8,278 nucleotides of DNA, from the NCBI GenBank assembly GCA_030591305.1, contig JAUVBI010000137.1, positions 1-8,278 of the forward strand, read 5' to 3'. The notes under the pieces are model-generated. The model was not told the DNA's origin, did not search any database, and worked only from the letters and a program-made list of their open reading frames with translations. Source of the DNA: Pseudomonadota bacterium. Lineage in GTDB: Bacteria > Pseudomonadota > Gammaproteobacteria > Pseudomonadales > Halieaceae. Positions within the stretch are counted from its first letter, which is position 1; the number at the start of each line of letters is the position of its first letter. The position numbers and the translations under genes were made by a program. This document shows, in pieces, positions 1 through 6,234 of this stretch.

Positions 1-407
1 CCGCCCGCGCCGGGAAGATTGCCGGGAAAAGTCGGGGAAAACTGCGGATAGAGTAGCTGGGCCATGTAACTGCTGAATGCCGTAACCAGCACAATGATAA
101 TAAGACAGCCTGTGGCCGCGAGGAACAGGCTCATGCGGCTGAAAATATTGCGGGACAGGCACAGCAACGCAGCGCTTAGCAGAACCACCCACTGCACAAA
201 CAGGGAGCCAATAGCCAACAGGTCCCAGTCGAAGCGCGGCAGGGAACTGCTGGCAAGCGCGTGAACCAGTACCAGCAACTCGGCCAGCATTACCATGACA
301 AAGACCGGGCGCGGCCCGCACAAATCCGGGACAAAAAACTCCCCTGACACCGTATGTGTCACCAGGTCAGCCCGCCCCTGTGTTTTGCGCCCCTGTGAAG
401 GCTGCAT
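1..407 (-). CDS. algZ: AlgZ/FimS-type sensor histidine kinase, N-terminal part (partial)
   Basis: The reverse strand carries an open frame from an ATG at 407-405 off the left edge, giving 135 whole codons. A GGGAG ribosome site lies just upstream, and an in-frame TAA about 30 nt upstream of the ATG fixes this as the first possible ATG. The protein has a short polar N-terminus, then EFFVPDLC (residues 23-30), then three hydrophobic segments at about 34-52, 64-84 and 93-112. Segment two contains [14 protein letters not shown]. The EFF-P-LC motif followed by a membrane bundle with FVQW fits the N-terminus of the AlgZ/FimS (LytS-like, His_kinase) family. In Pseudomonas these kinases pair with the response regulator AlgR in alginate and type IV pilus control. 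The catalytic part lies outside the window, so kinase activity is inferred. Divergence from argH matches Pseudomonas gene order as I recall it. The family call is fairly sure, the symbol less so. Confidence 0.75.
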   Translation of the reverse strand, partial: MQPSQGRKTQGRADLVTHTVSGEFFVPDLCGPRPVFVMVMLAELLVLVHALASSSLPRFDWDLLAIGSLFVQWVVLLSAALLCLSRNIFSRMSLFLAATGCLIIIVLVTAFSSYMAQLLYPQFSPTFPGNLPGAG

Positions 408-432
408 TGATCCGCTCCCCTGGCCTGTTAGC

Positions 433-441
433 TGTTATACT
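433..441 (+). promoter_or_regulatory. Extended -10 promoter candidate for argH
   Basis: TGTTATACT (TG-n-TATACT) lies about 47 nt before the argH ATG. It has an extended -10 shape, with no convincing -35 at 16-18 nt. TTGATC at 407-412 is 23 nt away, which is too far. The predicted start near 448 gives a leader of about 40 nt. On the other strand the overlapping hexamer TATAAC (439-434) could serve algZ. This is a motif call only. Confidence 0.45.
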
Positions 442-487
442 TGGCCTCTTACAGCCTAGTTTACCTAACAGCAGGATTTCTACCAGC

Positions 488-1885
488 ATGAGCAACAAGC
501 AAGACACCAGTAAACTCTGGGGCGGACGCTTCAGCGAGGCCACGGACAGTTTTGTGCAACGTTTTACCGCCTCGGTTACGTTCGACCAGCGCATGGCGAC
601 AGAAGATATCGCGGGGTCGCGCGCCCACGCCGATATGTTGTGTTCAGTTGGTGTTCTTACCCCTGCTGAGCTGGCAGAAATTATCCAGGGCCTCGACCAG
701 ATAGAGAAAGAAATAGCCGACGGCACATTCGCCTGGTCAATCGAGCTCGAAGATGTGCACATGAATATTGAAGCGCGCCTGACACAGCTGATTGGCGTCA
801 GTGGCAAAAAACTGCACACGGGGCGCTCACGCAACGACCAGGTAGCTACTGACATCCGCCTCTACCTGCGCGCCGCCATCGACAGCATTGCCGACGAAAT
901 CACCCGCCTGCAAAAGGGCACCATCGGCCTGGCTGCGAACAACACCAACACCATCATGCCCGGTTTCACCCACCTGCAGACAGCTCAGCCCGTTTCCTTT
1001 GGCCACCACCTGCTGGCCTGGAACGAAATGCTGGAGCGGGACCACGGCCGCTTACTCGATTGCCGCAAGCGTCTGAACCAGTCACCGCTGGGTGCCGCGG
1101 CACTGGCCGGCACCACCTACCCCATAAATCGCGCCCAGACTGCGGCGGCCCTGGGCTTTGACAAGCCCACGGAAAACTCCCTGGATTCTGTTTCCGATCG
1201 GGATTTTGCCATCGAATTCTGCGCCTTCGCCTCCCTGCTGATGACACATTTGTCGCGCATGTCTGAGGAACTGGTGCTGTGGACCTCGGCCCAGTTCAAC
1301 TTTATCGAACTGCCCGACCGCTTCTGCACCGGCTCATCCATCATGCCGCAGAAAAAAAACCCGGATGTCCCCGAACTGGTACGAGGCAAAGTCGGCCGGG
1401 TAAACGGCAACCTGATTTCCCTGCTGACCCTGATGAAAAGCCAGCCACTGGCCTACAACAAGGACAACCAGGAAGACAAAGAGCCTTTATTCGACACCAT
1501 TGATACGGTGCTGGACTGCCTGCGGGCTTTCGCGGATATGATTCCCGCCATCAAACCCCGCCATGAGAATATGCGAGAAGCCGCCAGAAGCGGGTTTTCG
1601 ACGGCCACCGACCTGGCCGACTATCTAGTGGGCCTGGGCCTGCCCTTCCGGGATGCCCATGAAGTGGTAGGAAAAGCAGTCGCCCACGGAGTGGAAACCG
1701 GACTGGATCTGGCGGATATGGAACTGGAGACCCTGCGGGGGTTTTGTGCGGACATTGGTGAAGACGTATTTGAAGTACTCACACTGGAAGGCTCTATCGC
1801 CGCACGGGACCACCTGGGAGGTACAGCCCCCGCGCAAGTGAGCGCTGCGGCTCAGCGCGCCCTGGCATTATTGGCGTCTCGTTAA
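488..1885 (+). CDS. argH: Argininosuccinate lyase
   Basis: ArgH splits argininosuccinate into arginine and fumarate, the last step of arginine synthesis, as a cytosolic homotetramer of the fumarase/aspartase superfamily. The 465-residue product has the usual family length. Visible landmarks are the LWGGRF start (10-15), the HTGRSRNDQ block (110-118), THLQ with the likely catalytic His162, and the superfamily signature [12 protein letters not shown] (282-293), whose serine 283 is the expected catalytic residue on a mobile loop. The frame is open further upstream, to an ATG at 356, but those 44 residues are unlike ArgH and overlap the divergent kinase gene. The ATG at 488 puts the conserved SKLWGGRF at the expected distance, with a weak AGGA about 12 nt upstream. 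It stands alone on this strand: a kinase gene diverges on the left and a convergent gene with palindromic repeats follows. No missing motif or frameshift is seen. Confidence 0.97.
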   Translation: MSNKQDTSKLWGGRFSEATDSFVQRFTASVTFDQRMATEDIAGSRAHADMLCSVGVLTPAELAEIIQGLDQIEKEIADGTFAWSIELEDVHMNIEARLTQLIGVSGKKLHTGRSRNDQVATDIRLYLRAAIDSIADEITRLQKGTIGLAANNTNTIMPGFTHLQTAQPVSFGHHLLAWNEMLERDHGRLLDCRKRLNQSPLGAAALAGTTYPINRAQTAAALGFDKPTENSLDSVSDRDFAIEFCAFASLLMTHLSRMSEELVLWTSAQFNFIELPDRFCTGSSIMPQKKNPDVPELVRGKVGRVNGNLISLLTLMKSQPLAYNKDNQEDKEPLFDTIDTVLDCLRAFADMIPAIKPRHENMREAARSGFSTATDLADYLVGLGLPFRDAHEVVGKAVAHGVETGLDLADMELETLRGFCADIGEDVFEVLTLEGSIAARDHLGGTAPAQVSAAAQRALALLASR

Positions 1886-1896
1886 AGTTTTAAAGA

Positions 1897-1965
1897 TCGG
1901 GGACAGTTTACTTAATTATTCGGGGGCAGGCCCTGCCCCCGAATAATTAAGTAAACTGTCCCCGA
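1897..1965. repeat. Perfect 69-nt nested palindrome (REP-like)
   Basis: Two exact 34-nt inverted arms (1897-1930 and 1932-1965) flank a single central C at 1931. The outer arm reads GGGGACAG, then an AT-rich stretch TTTACTTAATTATTC, then an inner core GGGGGCAGG next to the centre. The inner core with its mirror forms a complete small palindrome of its own. The element starts 11 nt after the argH stop, in the gap between convergent genes. As RNA either strand would fold into one long hairpin. There is no T tract, so it is not a standard intrinsic terminator, although it could protect 3' ends or be cut by RNase III. The GGGGxCAG head and intergenic placement resemble REP elements moved by RAYT (TnpA_REP) transposases; that link is inferred. 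Confidence 0.85.
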
Positions 1966-1982
1966 ACTAAGGCAAATAACGG

Positions 1983-2006
1983 GGGGGCAGGTCTAGACCT
2001 GACCCC
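1983..2006. repeat. Short 24-nt imperfect palindrome (REP-like)
   Basis: A palindrome centred on TCTAGA (1992-1997) with 12-nt arms and one mismatch (G1987 against A2002). The left head is GGGGGCAGG and the right head, read from the other strand, is GGGGTCAGG. A run of seven G begins at 1981. The right head is the same as in the palindrome at 4579-4623, which also continues into TCTAGA. The left head equals the inner core of the neighbouring 69-nt palindrome. It ends 4 nt beyond the stop of the convergent minus-strand gene. It may be a minimal or internally deleted relative of the longer elements. Confidence 0.7.
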
Positions 2007-2010
2007 ACGC

Positions 2011-3030
2011 TTACTTTAGCGGCCGTGCCCTACCATAACGAATAGAGGCCTGGAAGGTGATATCCGGGCCGGTCTCTACCTGTAAATCTTCAATAAAACT
2101 AAAGTCCAGCGTCCACTTGTCGGCAAAATGCCAGCGCCCGCCCAGTGTGCCCAGAATGGCCTCGTCTCCCAACGCAGTCAGCTCGCTGTCCAGCGGAGCG
2201 GCGTGCATATCCAGTTGGGCAAACAGGGAAAATGTCTGCGCCACGGCCCAATCCAGCGAAATACCAGCAAACCACAGATTGTTCTCCTGACGGGAACCCA
2301 GCACGTCGCTACTGCCAGCGCGCAGATAACCGAGCTGACCGTGCCAACTCAGCGGCAGACTGGCTAAATGCGCCCCGGAAAAGCGCAACGCCACATAGGC
2401 GTCATCTTCTCCGCTACCCAATAACTCATCCTCATCACCGGTACCAAACTTATAGCCCACCACCATGCTGACCACTGCATCTTCGTCGCGATAGAATGCG
2501 TGACTCAGGGACAGACTGATATCACCCAGCCCGGATGCATCATCGGTCAGTGAAAAATGGGCCGCTGGGTCCCGGTAGTGAAAATTCAGAATATCGGCTT
2601 CAACACCGGAACGACCACCGTCCGACATGCCCCACAAATCGTGCCAGCTGTCGATGGCGCTATCGAGATTGCCACCACTGTGTTTTAACCAGGGCACTTC
2701 AATCTGTATATCCCAGCTATCAGCCAGGCCATAGCGCGCCTGCAGGGCAAAGCGCAGGGTTTCGCCATCCATGTTCACCTGCTCCACAACCCCGGTTTTG
2801 GCAACATAGTGACTGGCGATGCTGCTGTGCAAGGCCAGTGAATAGCTGCCTGCAGCCTGTGTGTCCGCCTGGCGCTGGGATGGCAGGCCCAACAAACCGG
2901 AGACAGGGCTGATGTTCTTTACATACGCAGGGCCCTCCAAAACGTTCACCGCGTTCACCGCAATGGGGCTAAGACCGAAACAGGCCAGCCCCACTACCAG
3001 GCGTTTCGATGATGATAAATGGCTATTCAC
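2011..3030 (-). CDS. DUF3187-type outer-membrane beta-barrel protein
   Basis: Function unknown. The 339-residue product starts with a GTG at 3030-3028 behind a good GGAG site. A signal peptide is visible: basic SSSKR (6-10), a hydrophobic stretch (11-26), and a likely signal peptidase I site after AVNA (about 27). The mature start, GPAYVKNISPVSGLLGLP (33-50), fits the DUF3187 opening, where a few lines of N-terminal sequence lead into 'GLP'. HDLWGMSDGGR (130-140) also fits the family. The rest alternates polar and hydrophobic residues in strand-like runs with acidic turns (for example GTGDEDELLGSGEDD, 196-210), as expected of an outer-membrane barrel. The chain ends SIRYGRARPLK rather than in a terminal Phe, which is unusual for a BAM substrate but not disqualifying. 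It is convergent with argH and divergent from lptM. No enzyme motif is seen, and a porin-like or structural role is only a guess. Confidence 0.8.
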   Translation of the reverse strand: MNSHLSSSKRLVVGLACFGLSPIAVNAVNVLEGPAYVKNISPVSGLLGLPSQRQADTQAAGSYSLALHSSIASHYVAKTGVVEQVNMDGETLRFALQARYGLADSWDIQIEVPWLKHSGGNLDSAIDSWHDLWGMSDGGRSGVEADILNFHYRDPAAHFSLTDDASGLGDISLSLSHAFYRDEDAVVSMVVGYKFGTGDEDELLGSGEDDAYVALRFSGAHLASLPLSWHGQLGYLRAGSSDVLGSRQENNLWFAGISLDWAVAQTFSLFAQLDMHAAPLDSELTALGDEAILGTLGGRWHFADKWTLDFSFIEDLQVETGPDITFQASIRYGRARPLK

Positions 3031-3122
3031 TGCTCACTCCAGGTTCAATTCTACGGTTCGGGCCCGCGCCCGCCTCTGCAAGTAAATAATACGGATTGCT
3101 CGCACCCGATACTAGCGGGCGG

Positions 3123-3128
3123 TATAAT
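3123..3128 (+). promoter_or_regulatory. -10 box of the lptM-lysA-dapF run
   Basis: A consensus TATAAT lies in GGTATAATCG, 28 nt before the lptM ATG. The nearest -35-like hexamer is TTGCTC at 3096-3101, with a loose 21-nt spacer, so the -35 is weak or activator-assisted. An imperfect inverted repeat CCCG-ATACTAG-CGGG (about 3105-3119) sits just upstream and could bind a regulator. The expected start is near 3134. In the rest of the divergent gap (3031-3122) I see only ATAATA at 3086-3091, a possible -10 (TATTAT) for the minus-strand gene. Confidence 0.6.
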
Positions 3129-3156
3129 CGCTGTTTTCGTATTTTGGATGTTAATC

Positions 3157-3306
3157 ATGCGCAACGCTATCATCGCCGCTGGCACGACCCTGTCGATAAG
3201 CCTTTTACTGCTGGCAGGTTGCGGGCAGACAGGGCCCCTGTACTCACCCGAGGCACCGGAGACAACTCAAACTCAAAACTCAACAGGTACAGAGCCTGGT
3301 AGCTAA
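3157..3306 (+). CDS. lptM: LPS translocon lipoprotein LptM (YifL family)
   Basis: A 49-residue lipoprotein. The N-terminus is a lipoprotein signal: MRN, a hydrophobic core TTLSISLLLL, and lipobox LAGC with the lipidated Cys at residue 20. The mature start CGQTGPLYSPE matches the family hallmark C-G-x-x-GPLY-xP. The tail is short, polar and rich in Thr, Glu and Asn. In E. coli LptM binds the LptD-LptE translocon and promotes its correct disulfide maturation at the outer membrane; that role is family knowledge. Lying directly upstream of lysA and dapF is a conserved position (lppL in Pseudomonas, yifL before dapF in E. coli). An in-frame ATG at 3148 is possible, but GGATG then serves as the ribosome site for 3157, which also gives the usual short MRN start. 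Confidence 0.92.
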   Translation: MRNAIIAAGTTLSISLLLLAGCGQTGPLYSPEAPETTQTQNSTGTEPGS

Positions 3307-3322
3307 CGGCTGAGACAAAATA

Positions 3323-4573
3323 ATGGAACCCTTTCAATACAAAAACGGCAGTCTCTACGCCGAGAACATTGCTGTAAGTGATGTCATAAATGAATATGGT
3401 ACGCCCTGTTATATCTACTCACGGGCGGCGCTGGAAGCCACTTATACAGAGTATCAACAGGCCCTGCAGGGCTGTTCTCACCTTATTTGCTACGCGGTCA
3501 AGGCCAATTCAAACCTGGCGGTATTGAACATACTGGCCAAGGTGGGTGCGGGCTTTGACATTGTTTCCGCTGGTGAACTGGAGCGAGTCATTGCCGCAGG
3601 TGGTGACCCGGCAAAAATCGTATTCTCCGGCGTGGCGAAAAAGCCAGAGGAAATGGCCAGGGCACTCGAGTTAGGTATTCACTGCTTTAACCTGGAGTCT
3701 GCTGGCGAACTGGAAGTTCTCAACCGGGTGGCAGCTGAGCTGGGATGTATCGCCCCGGTCTCTGTTCGGGTCAATCCGGACGTGGATGCCAAAACACACC
3801 CCTATATCTCTACCGGGTTGCGGGAAAATAAGTTTGGGCTTACTGTCGATGAGGCTCGGGCCCTGTATTTGCGGGCCGTTGAGCTAGATAATGTGAACAT
3901 TATTGGTATGGACTGCCACATCGGTTCTCAATTGACCAACATCGAGCCATTTATTGATGCCCTGCATCGCCTGCTGGCACTGGTCGACAGCCTGGATAAA
4001 CACGGTATCACTATCGATCATCTCGATCTGGGAGGCGGCCTCGGCGTGCGCTACCAGGACGAAACGCCCCCCTCCGTAGCTGAATTTATCACCACCATTC
4101 GAAGGGAGCTCAAGGGCCGCAACTTGCAACTGATATTCGAGCCCGGCCGTTCCATAGCCGCCAACGCGGGTCTGCTGGTCACCACGGTTGAATATCTGAA
4201 GTCCACGCCGGAACACAATTTTGCCATTGTCGATGCCGCCATGAACGACATGCTGCGCCCTGCCCTGTACCAGGCCTGGCTGGATATCCAACCCGTTGAG
4301 CAAAACCCAGGACAAGACACTGCACTGTGGGATATTGTAGGTCCAGTCTGCGAAACAGCAGATTTTCTCGGTAAAAATCGCCAACTGGCACCACAGGTTG
4401 GCGACCTGTTGGCCGTATTTGGTGCGGGGGCCTACGGTTTCACCATGAGCTCCAATTACAATAGCCGCGGGCGGGCACCAGAGATTGTGGTCGATGGCGA
4501 CAGATCTCACCTGGCCCGCAAGAGAGAGTCAATTGCTGATATTATGGCAACCGAAAGCTGTCTACCCAATTGA
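3323..4573 (+). CDS. lysA: Diaminopimelate decarboxylase
   Basis: Converts meso-2,6-diaminopimelate to L-lysine and CO2 using PLP; the last step of lysine synthesis, a cytosolic homodimer. The 416 residues match the usual length (about 415-420). The fold-type III (alanine racemase-like) barrel comes first, with PLP lysine K60 in CYAVKANSNL, then HIGSQ (His199), the phosphate-binding glycine loop DLGGGLG (236-242) and EPGRS (273-277). The C-terminal beta domain has the active-site cysteine in PVCETADFLG (Cys343) and GAYGFTMSSNYNSRGRAPE (369-387). All expected catalytic residues are present. It starts 16 nt after lptM with little Shine-Dalgarno sequence (GAG only), which suggests translation depends partly on the upstream gene. 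The stop is followed one base later by a G run and a 45-nt palindrome. Confidence 0.98.
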   Translation: MEPFQYKNGSLYAENIAVSDVINEYGTPCYIYSRAALEATYTEYQQALQGCSHLICYAVKANSNLAVLNILAKVGAGFDIVSAGELERVIAAGGDPAKIVFSGVAKKPEEMARALELGIHCFNLESAGELEVLNRVAAELGCIAPVSVRVNPDVDAKTHPYISTGLRENKFGLTVDEARALYLRAVELDNVNIIGMDCHIGSQLTNIEPFIDALHRLLALVDSLDKHGITIDHLDLGGGLGVRYQDETPPSVAEFITTIRRELKGRNLQLIFEPGRSIAANAGLLVTTVEYLKSTPEHNFAIVDAAMNDMLRPALYQAWLDIQPVEQNPGQDTALWDIVGPVCETADFLGKNRQLAPQVGDLLAVFGAGAYGFTMSSNYNSRGRAPEIVVDGDRSHLARKRESIADIMATESCLPN

Positions 4574-4578
4574 CGGGG

Positions 4579-4623
4579 GGGGTCAGGTCTAGAATTTATA
4601 TTATAAATTCTAGACCTGACCCC
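4579..4623. repeat. Perfect 45-nt palindrome between lysA and dapF (REP-like)
   Basis: Two exact 22-nt arms (4579-4600, 4602-4623) surround a single T at 4601. Each arm starts GGGGTCAGG and continues TCTAGAATTTATA toward the centre. It is preceded by extra G (eight in a row, 4575-4582) and starts within 6 nt of the lysA stop. Head and TCTAGA are shared with the short palindrome at 1983-2006; the AT-rich centre is its own. It would form a strong hairpin in the lysA-dapF transcript, and may stabilise or separate the two messages. Confidence 0.88.
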
Positions 4624-4639
4624 GAGTTTTCGGGTTTTT
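4621..4639 (+). terminator. Small terminator-like hairpin upstream of dapF
   Basis: CCCGA (4621-4625), loop GTTT, TCGGG (4630-4634), then five T (4635-4639). The five-pair stem is short for an efficient intrinsic terminator, so partial read-through is likely. Its left arm overlaps the last three bases of the 45-nt palindrome, so both hairpins cannot form fully at once. It ends 12 nt before the dapF ATG. Confidence 0.4.
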
Positions 4640-4651
4640 AAGAGAGAACAG

Positions 4652-5482
4652 ATGCAACTCAAGTTCACCAAAATGCACGGCGCCGGCAACGATTTCGTAG
4701 TTATCGACTTAATCTCCCAGCGTTTTGACTTGAAAGCCAGGCATGTCCGCAAACTGGCCAATCGACGCCTGGGTGTGGGTTGCGACCAGGTACTGGTGGT
4801 CGAGGCTCCGCGCGCACCGCATGTAGACTTTCGCTACCGCATCTATAACGCAAATGGCGAGGAAGTTGAACAGTGTGGCAATGGCGCCCGCTGTTTCGCC
4901 CGGTTTGTGCGCGACAAGAAGCTGACCCGCAAGCGCATTATCACGGTTGAAACCGCTGCGGGCATTCTGGAACTTCGCGTGCATAACAAGCACCAGGTAG
5001 AAGTTGACATGGGTGCCCCGGTGCTTGAGCCGAAGAATATTCCCCATGTAGCGCCCGATAGAGCACCCTGCTACACCCTGGATGCCAGTGGTCAGTCTCT
5101 GGAAATAGGCGCCGTATCGATGGGCAATCCCCATGCGGTGCTGCGCGTGGACCAGCTCAACTCAAATATCGTGGAACAGCTGGGGCCAATTATTGAGGCC
5201 CACGCAGATTTTCCGCAGCGCTGCAACGCCGGCTTTATGCAAGTCATCTCGGATACCGAAATTACGCTGCGAGTGTATGAACGAGGCGTGGGTGAGACGC
5301 TGGCCTGTGGCACCGGGGCCTGTGCAGCAGTAGTTTATGGAATAAACCGGGGCTGGTTGCGCGATACCGTGACAGTAACCCTGCCCGGAGGTAAGCTGTG
5401 CATAGCCTGGGCGGGGGAGGGGGAGCCGGTGATCATGACAGGGCCTACAGAGCTTGTATTCGAGGGAAGCATTTTTATTTAA
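4652..5482 (+). CDS. dapF: Diaminopimelate epimerase
   Basis: Interconverts LL- and meso-diaminopimelate without a cofactor, using two cysteines as acid and base. It supplies meso-DAP for peptidoglycan and for LysA. The 276-residue product has the standard length. The two pseudo-symmetric halves are visible: N-terminal FTKMHGAGNDFVVID (5-19) and EQCGNGARC with catalytic Cys75, then MGNPHAV (157-163) and LACGTGAC with catalytic Cys219. GERGVGET-type sequence ERGVGET (210-216) precedes the second cysteine. CNAGFMQV (191-198) carries Cys and Ala where many family members read VNVGF, a mild variation. The ATG has an AGAGAGAA site 5-10 nt upstream and puts FTKMHG at the usual position. It lies 78 nt after lysA, across a palindrome and a possible leaky terminator, so it may also use a promoter not recognised here. 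Confidence 0.98.
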   Translation: MQLKFTKMHGAGNDFVVIDLISQRFDLKARHVRKLANRRLGVGCDQVLVVEAPRAPHVDFRYRIYNANGEEVEQCGNGARCFARFVRDKKLTRKRIITVETAAGILELRVHNKHQVEVDMGAPVLEPKNIPHVAPDRAPCYTLDASGQSLEIGAVSMGNPHAVLRVDQLNSNIVEQLGPIIEAHADFPQRCNAGFMQVISDTEITLRVYERGVGETLACGTGACAAVVYGINRGWLRDTVTVTLPGGKLCIAWAGEGEPVIMTGPTELVFEGSIFI

Positions 5483-5530
5483 GGTCGCAATACTATCGCC
5501 CAAAACCACGGGCTGGGAGAGATAATAATA

Positions 5531-6223
5531 ATGTCAGGAAATCAGGAGCAGGCAACAATGGATACCGTTATAAACGATGAGATGGTCCGGGAATACCTCG
5601 TAGACAATGACAGCTTTCTACAGCGTAACCCAGACTTGCTGGACATACTCCACGTGCCCCACGCCTCTGGTAGTGCCGTCTCACTGGTTGAAAAACAGGT
5701 TGCGGTACTACGCGAGAAAAATGTGGAAATGCGCCACAGGCTCAAGGCGCTCACAAACACTGCCCGGGACAACGACAAGCTTTTTGAAAATACGCGAAGA
5801 TTGATACTGAGACTATTGGAAGCGGAGTCACTACAGGCTCTGTATCAAGCATTCAGCGAGTCCATGGCAACAGATTTTAGCGTTGAGTATTCCAGCATGA
5901 TTTTATTTGGGGACTACGGCGAAGTTGACAGCGACACTCGGGTAGAATCAGCAGGCAAGGCCAGAGAAAAAATTGGCGCACTGCTGAAGAGCGGCAAACC
6001 AATTTGCGGCGCACTGCGTGACGAGGAACTCAGTTACCTGTTTCCCAGTTCAGGTAATGTGGGCTCGGCTGCGATGATCCCACTGGACGGTGAGGCCAAG
6101 CTTGGCCTTATTGCAGTGGGTAGTTCCGATGCCAATTGTTACAACAGTACCGTGGGTACCTTGTTTCTCAGCCAGGTCGCCGATGTGGTGATGCGTCTTT
6201 TGCCGCGCTTCAGGCAGGGCTAG
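5531..6223 (+). CDS. DUF484 family protein (GAF-like)
   Basis: Function unknown. The 230-residue product matches the DUF484 family, a conserved neighbour between dapF and xerC in gammaproteobacteria (E. coli yigA). Visible parts are the opening helix VREYLVDNDSFLQRNPDLLDIL (19-40), the family motif VPHASGSAVSLVEKQ (42-56), a predicted coiled coil from about 52 to 95 (VAVLREKNVEMRHRLKAL), and a GAF-like alpha/beta domain from about 98 to 225 (SSMILFGDYG, AAMIPLDGEAKLGLIAVGS). No catalytic motif is seen, so a ligand-binding or scaffold role is a guess. Two starts are plausible: ATG 5531 behind GGGAGAG, and ATG 5558 behind AGGAG, both well spaced, giving 230 or 221 residues. The extra nine residues are not part of the conserved domain. 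The gene follows dapF by 48 nt with no terminator. Confidence 0.9.
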   Translation: MSGNQEQATMDTVINDEMVREYLVDNDSFLQRNPDLLDILHVPHASGSAVSLVEKQVAVLREKNVEMRHRLKALTNTARDNDKLFENTRRLILRLLEAESLQALYQAFSESMATDFSVEYSSMILFGDYGEVDSDTRVESAGKAREKIGALLKSGKPICGALRDEELSYLFPSSGNVGSAAMIPLDGEAKLGLIAVGSSDANCYNSTVGTLFLSQVADVVMRLLPRFRQG

Positions 6224-6234
6224 GTGGCCGCCCA

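Noticed and set aside
356..487. Possible 44-residue N-terminal extension of ArgH from an ATG at 356.
   Set aside because: The residues are not ArgH-like, the stretch overlaps the divergent kinase gene and its promoter, and ATG 488 puts the conserved LWGGRF at its usual place.
1897..1965. The 69-nt palindrome as a standard intrinsic terminator, or as a CRISPR unit.
   Set aside because: There is no T tract on either side, and no spaced direct repeats; the shared heads with two other palindromes fit a REP-like family better.
2057..2912. Several plus-strand open frames of 77-125 codons opposite the DUF3187 gene.
   Set aside because: Low-complexity, Pro/Arg/Ser/Cys-rich shadows of the minus-strand gene, which itself has a signal peptide, a good ribosome site and a family match.
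3884..4510. A 208-codon open frame on the minus strand within lysA.
   Set aside because: It lies wholly opposite a gene with all catalytic motifs, shows no domain-like pattern or ribosome site, and is explained by the codon bias of lysA.
4709..5509. Minus-strand open frames of 73-141 codons opposite dapF.
   Set aside because: They overlap dapF entirely, with no ribosome site or recognisable motif.
6136..6234. Upstream extension of XerC by 33 residues.
   Set aside because: The extension reads the end of the DUF484 gene in another frame; the start at 6235 has a proper ribosome site and gives normal length.
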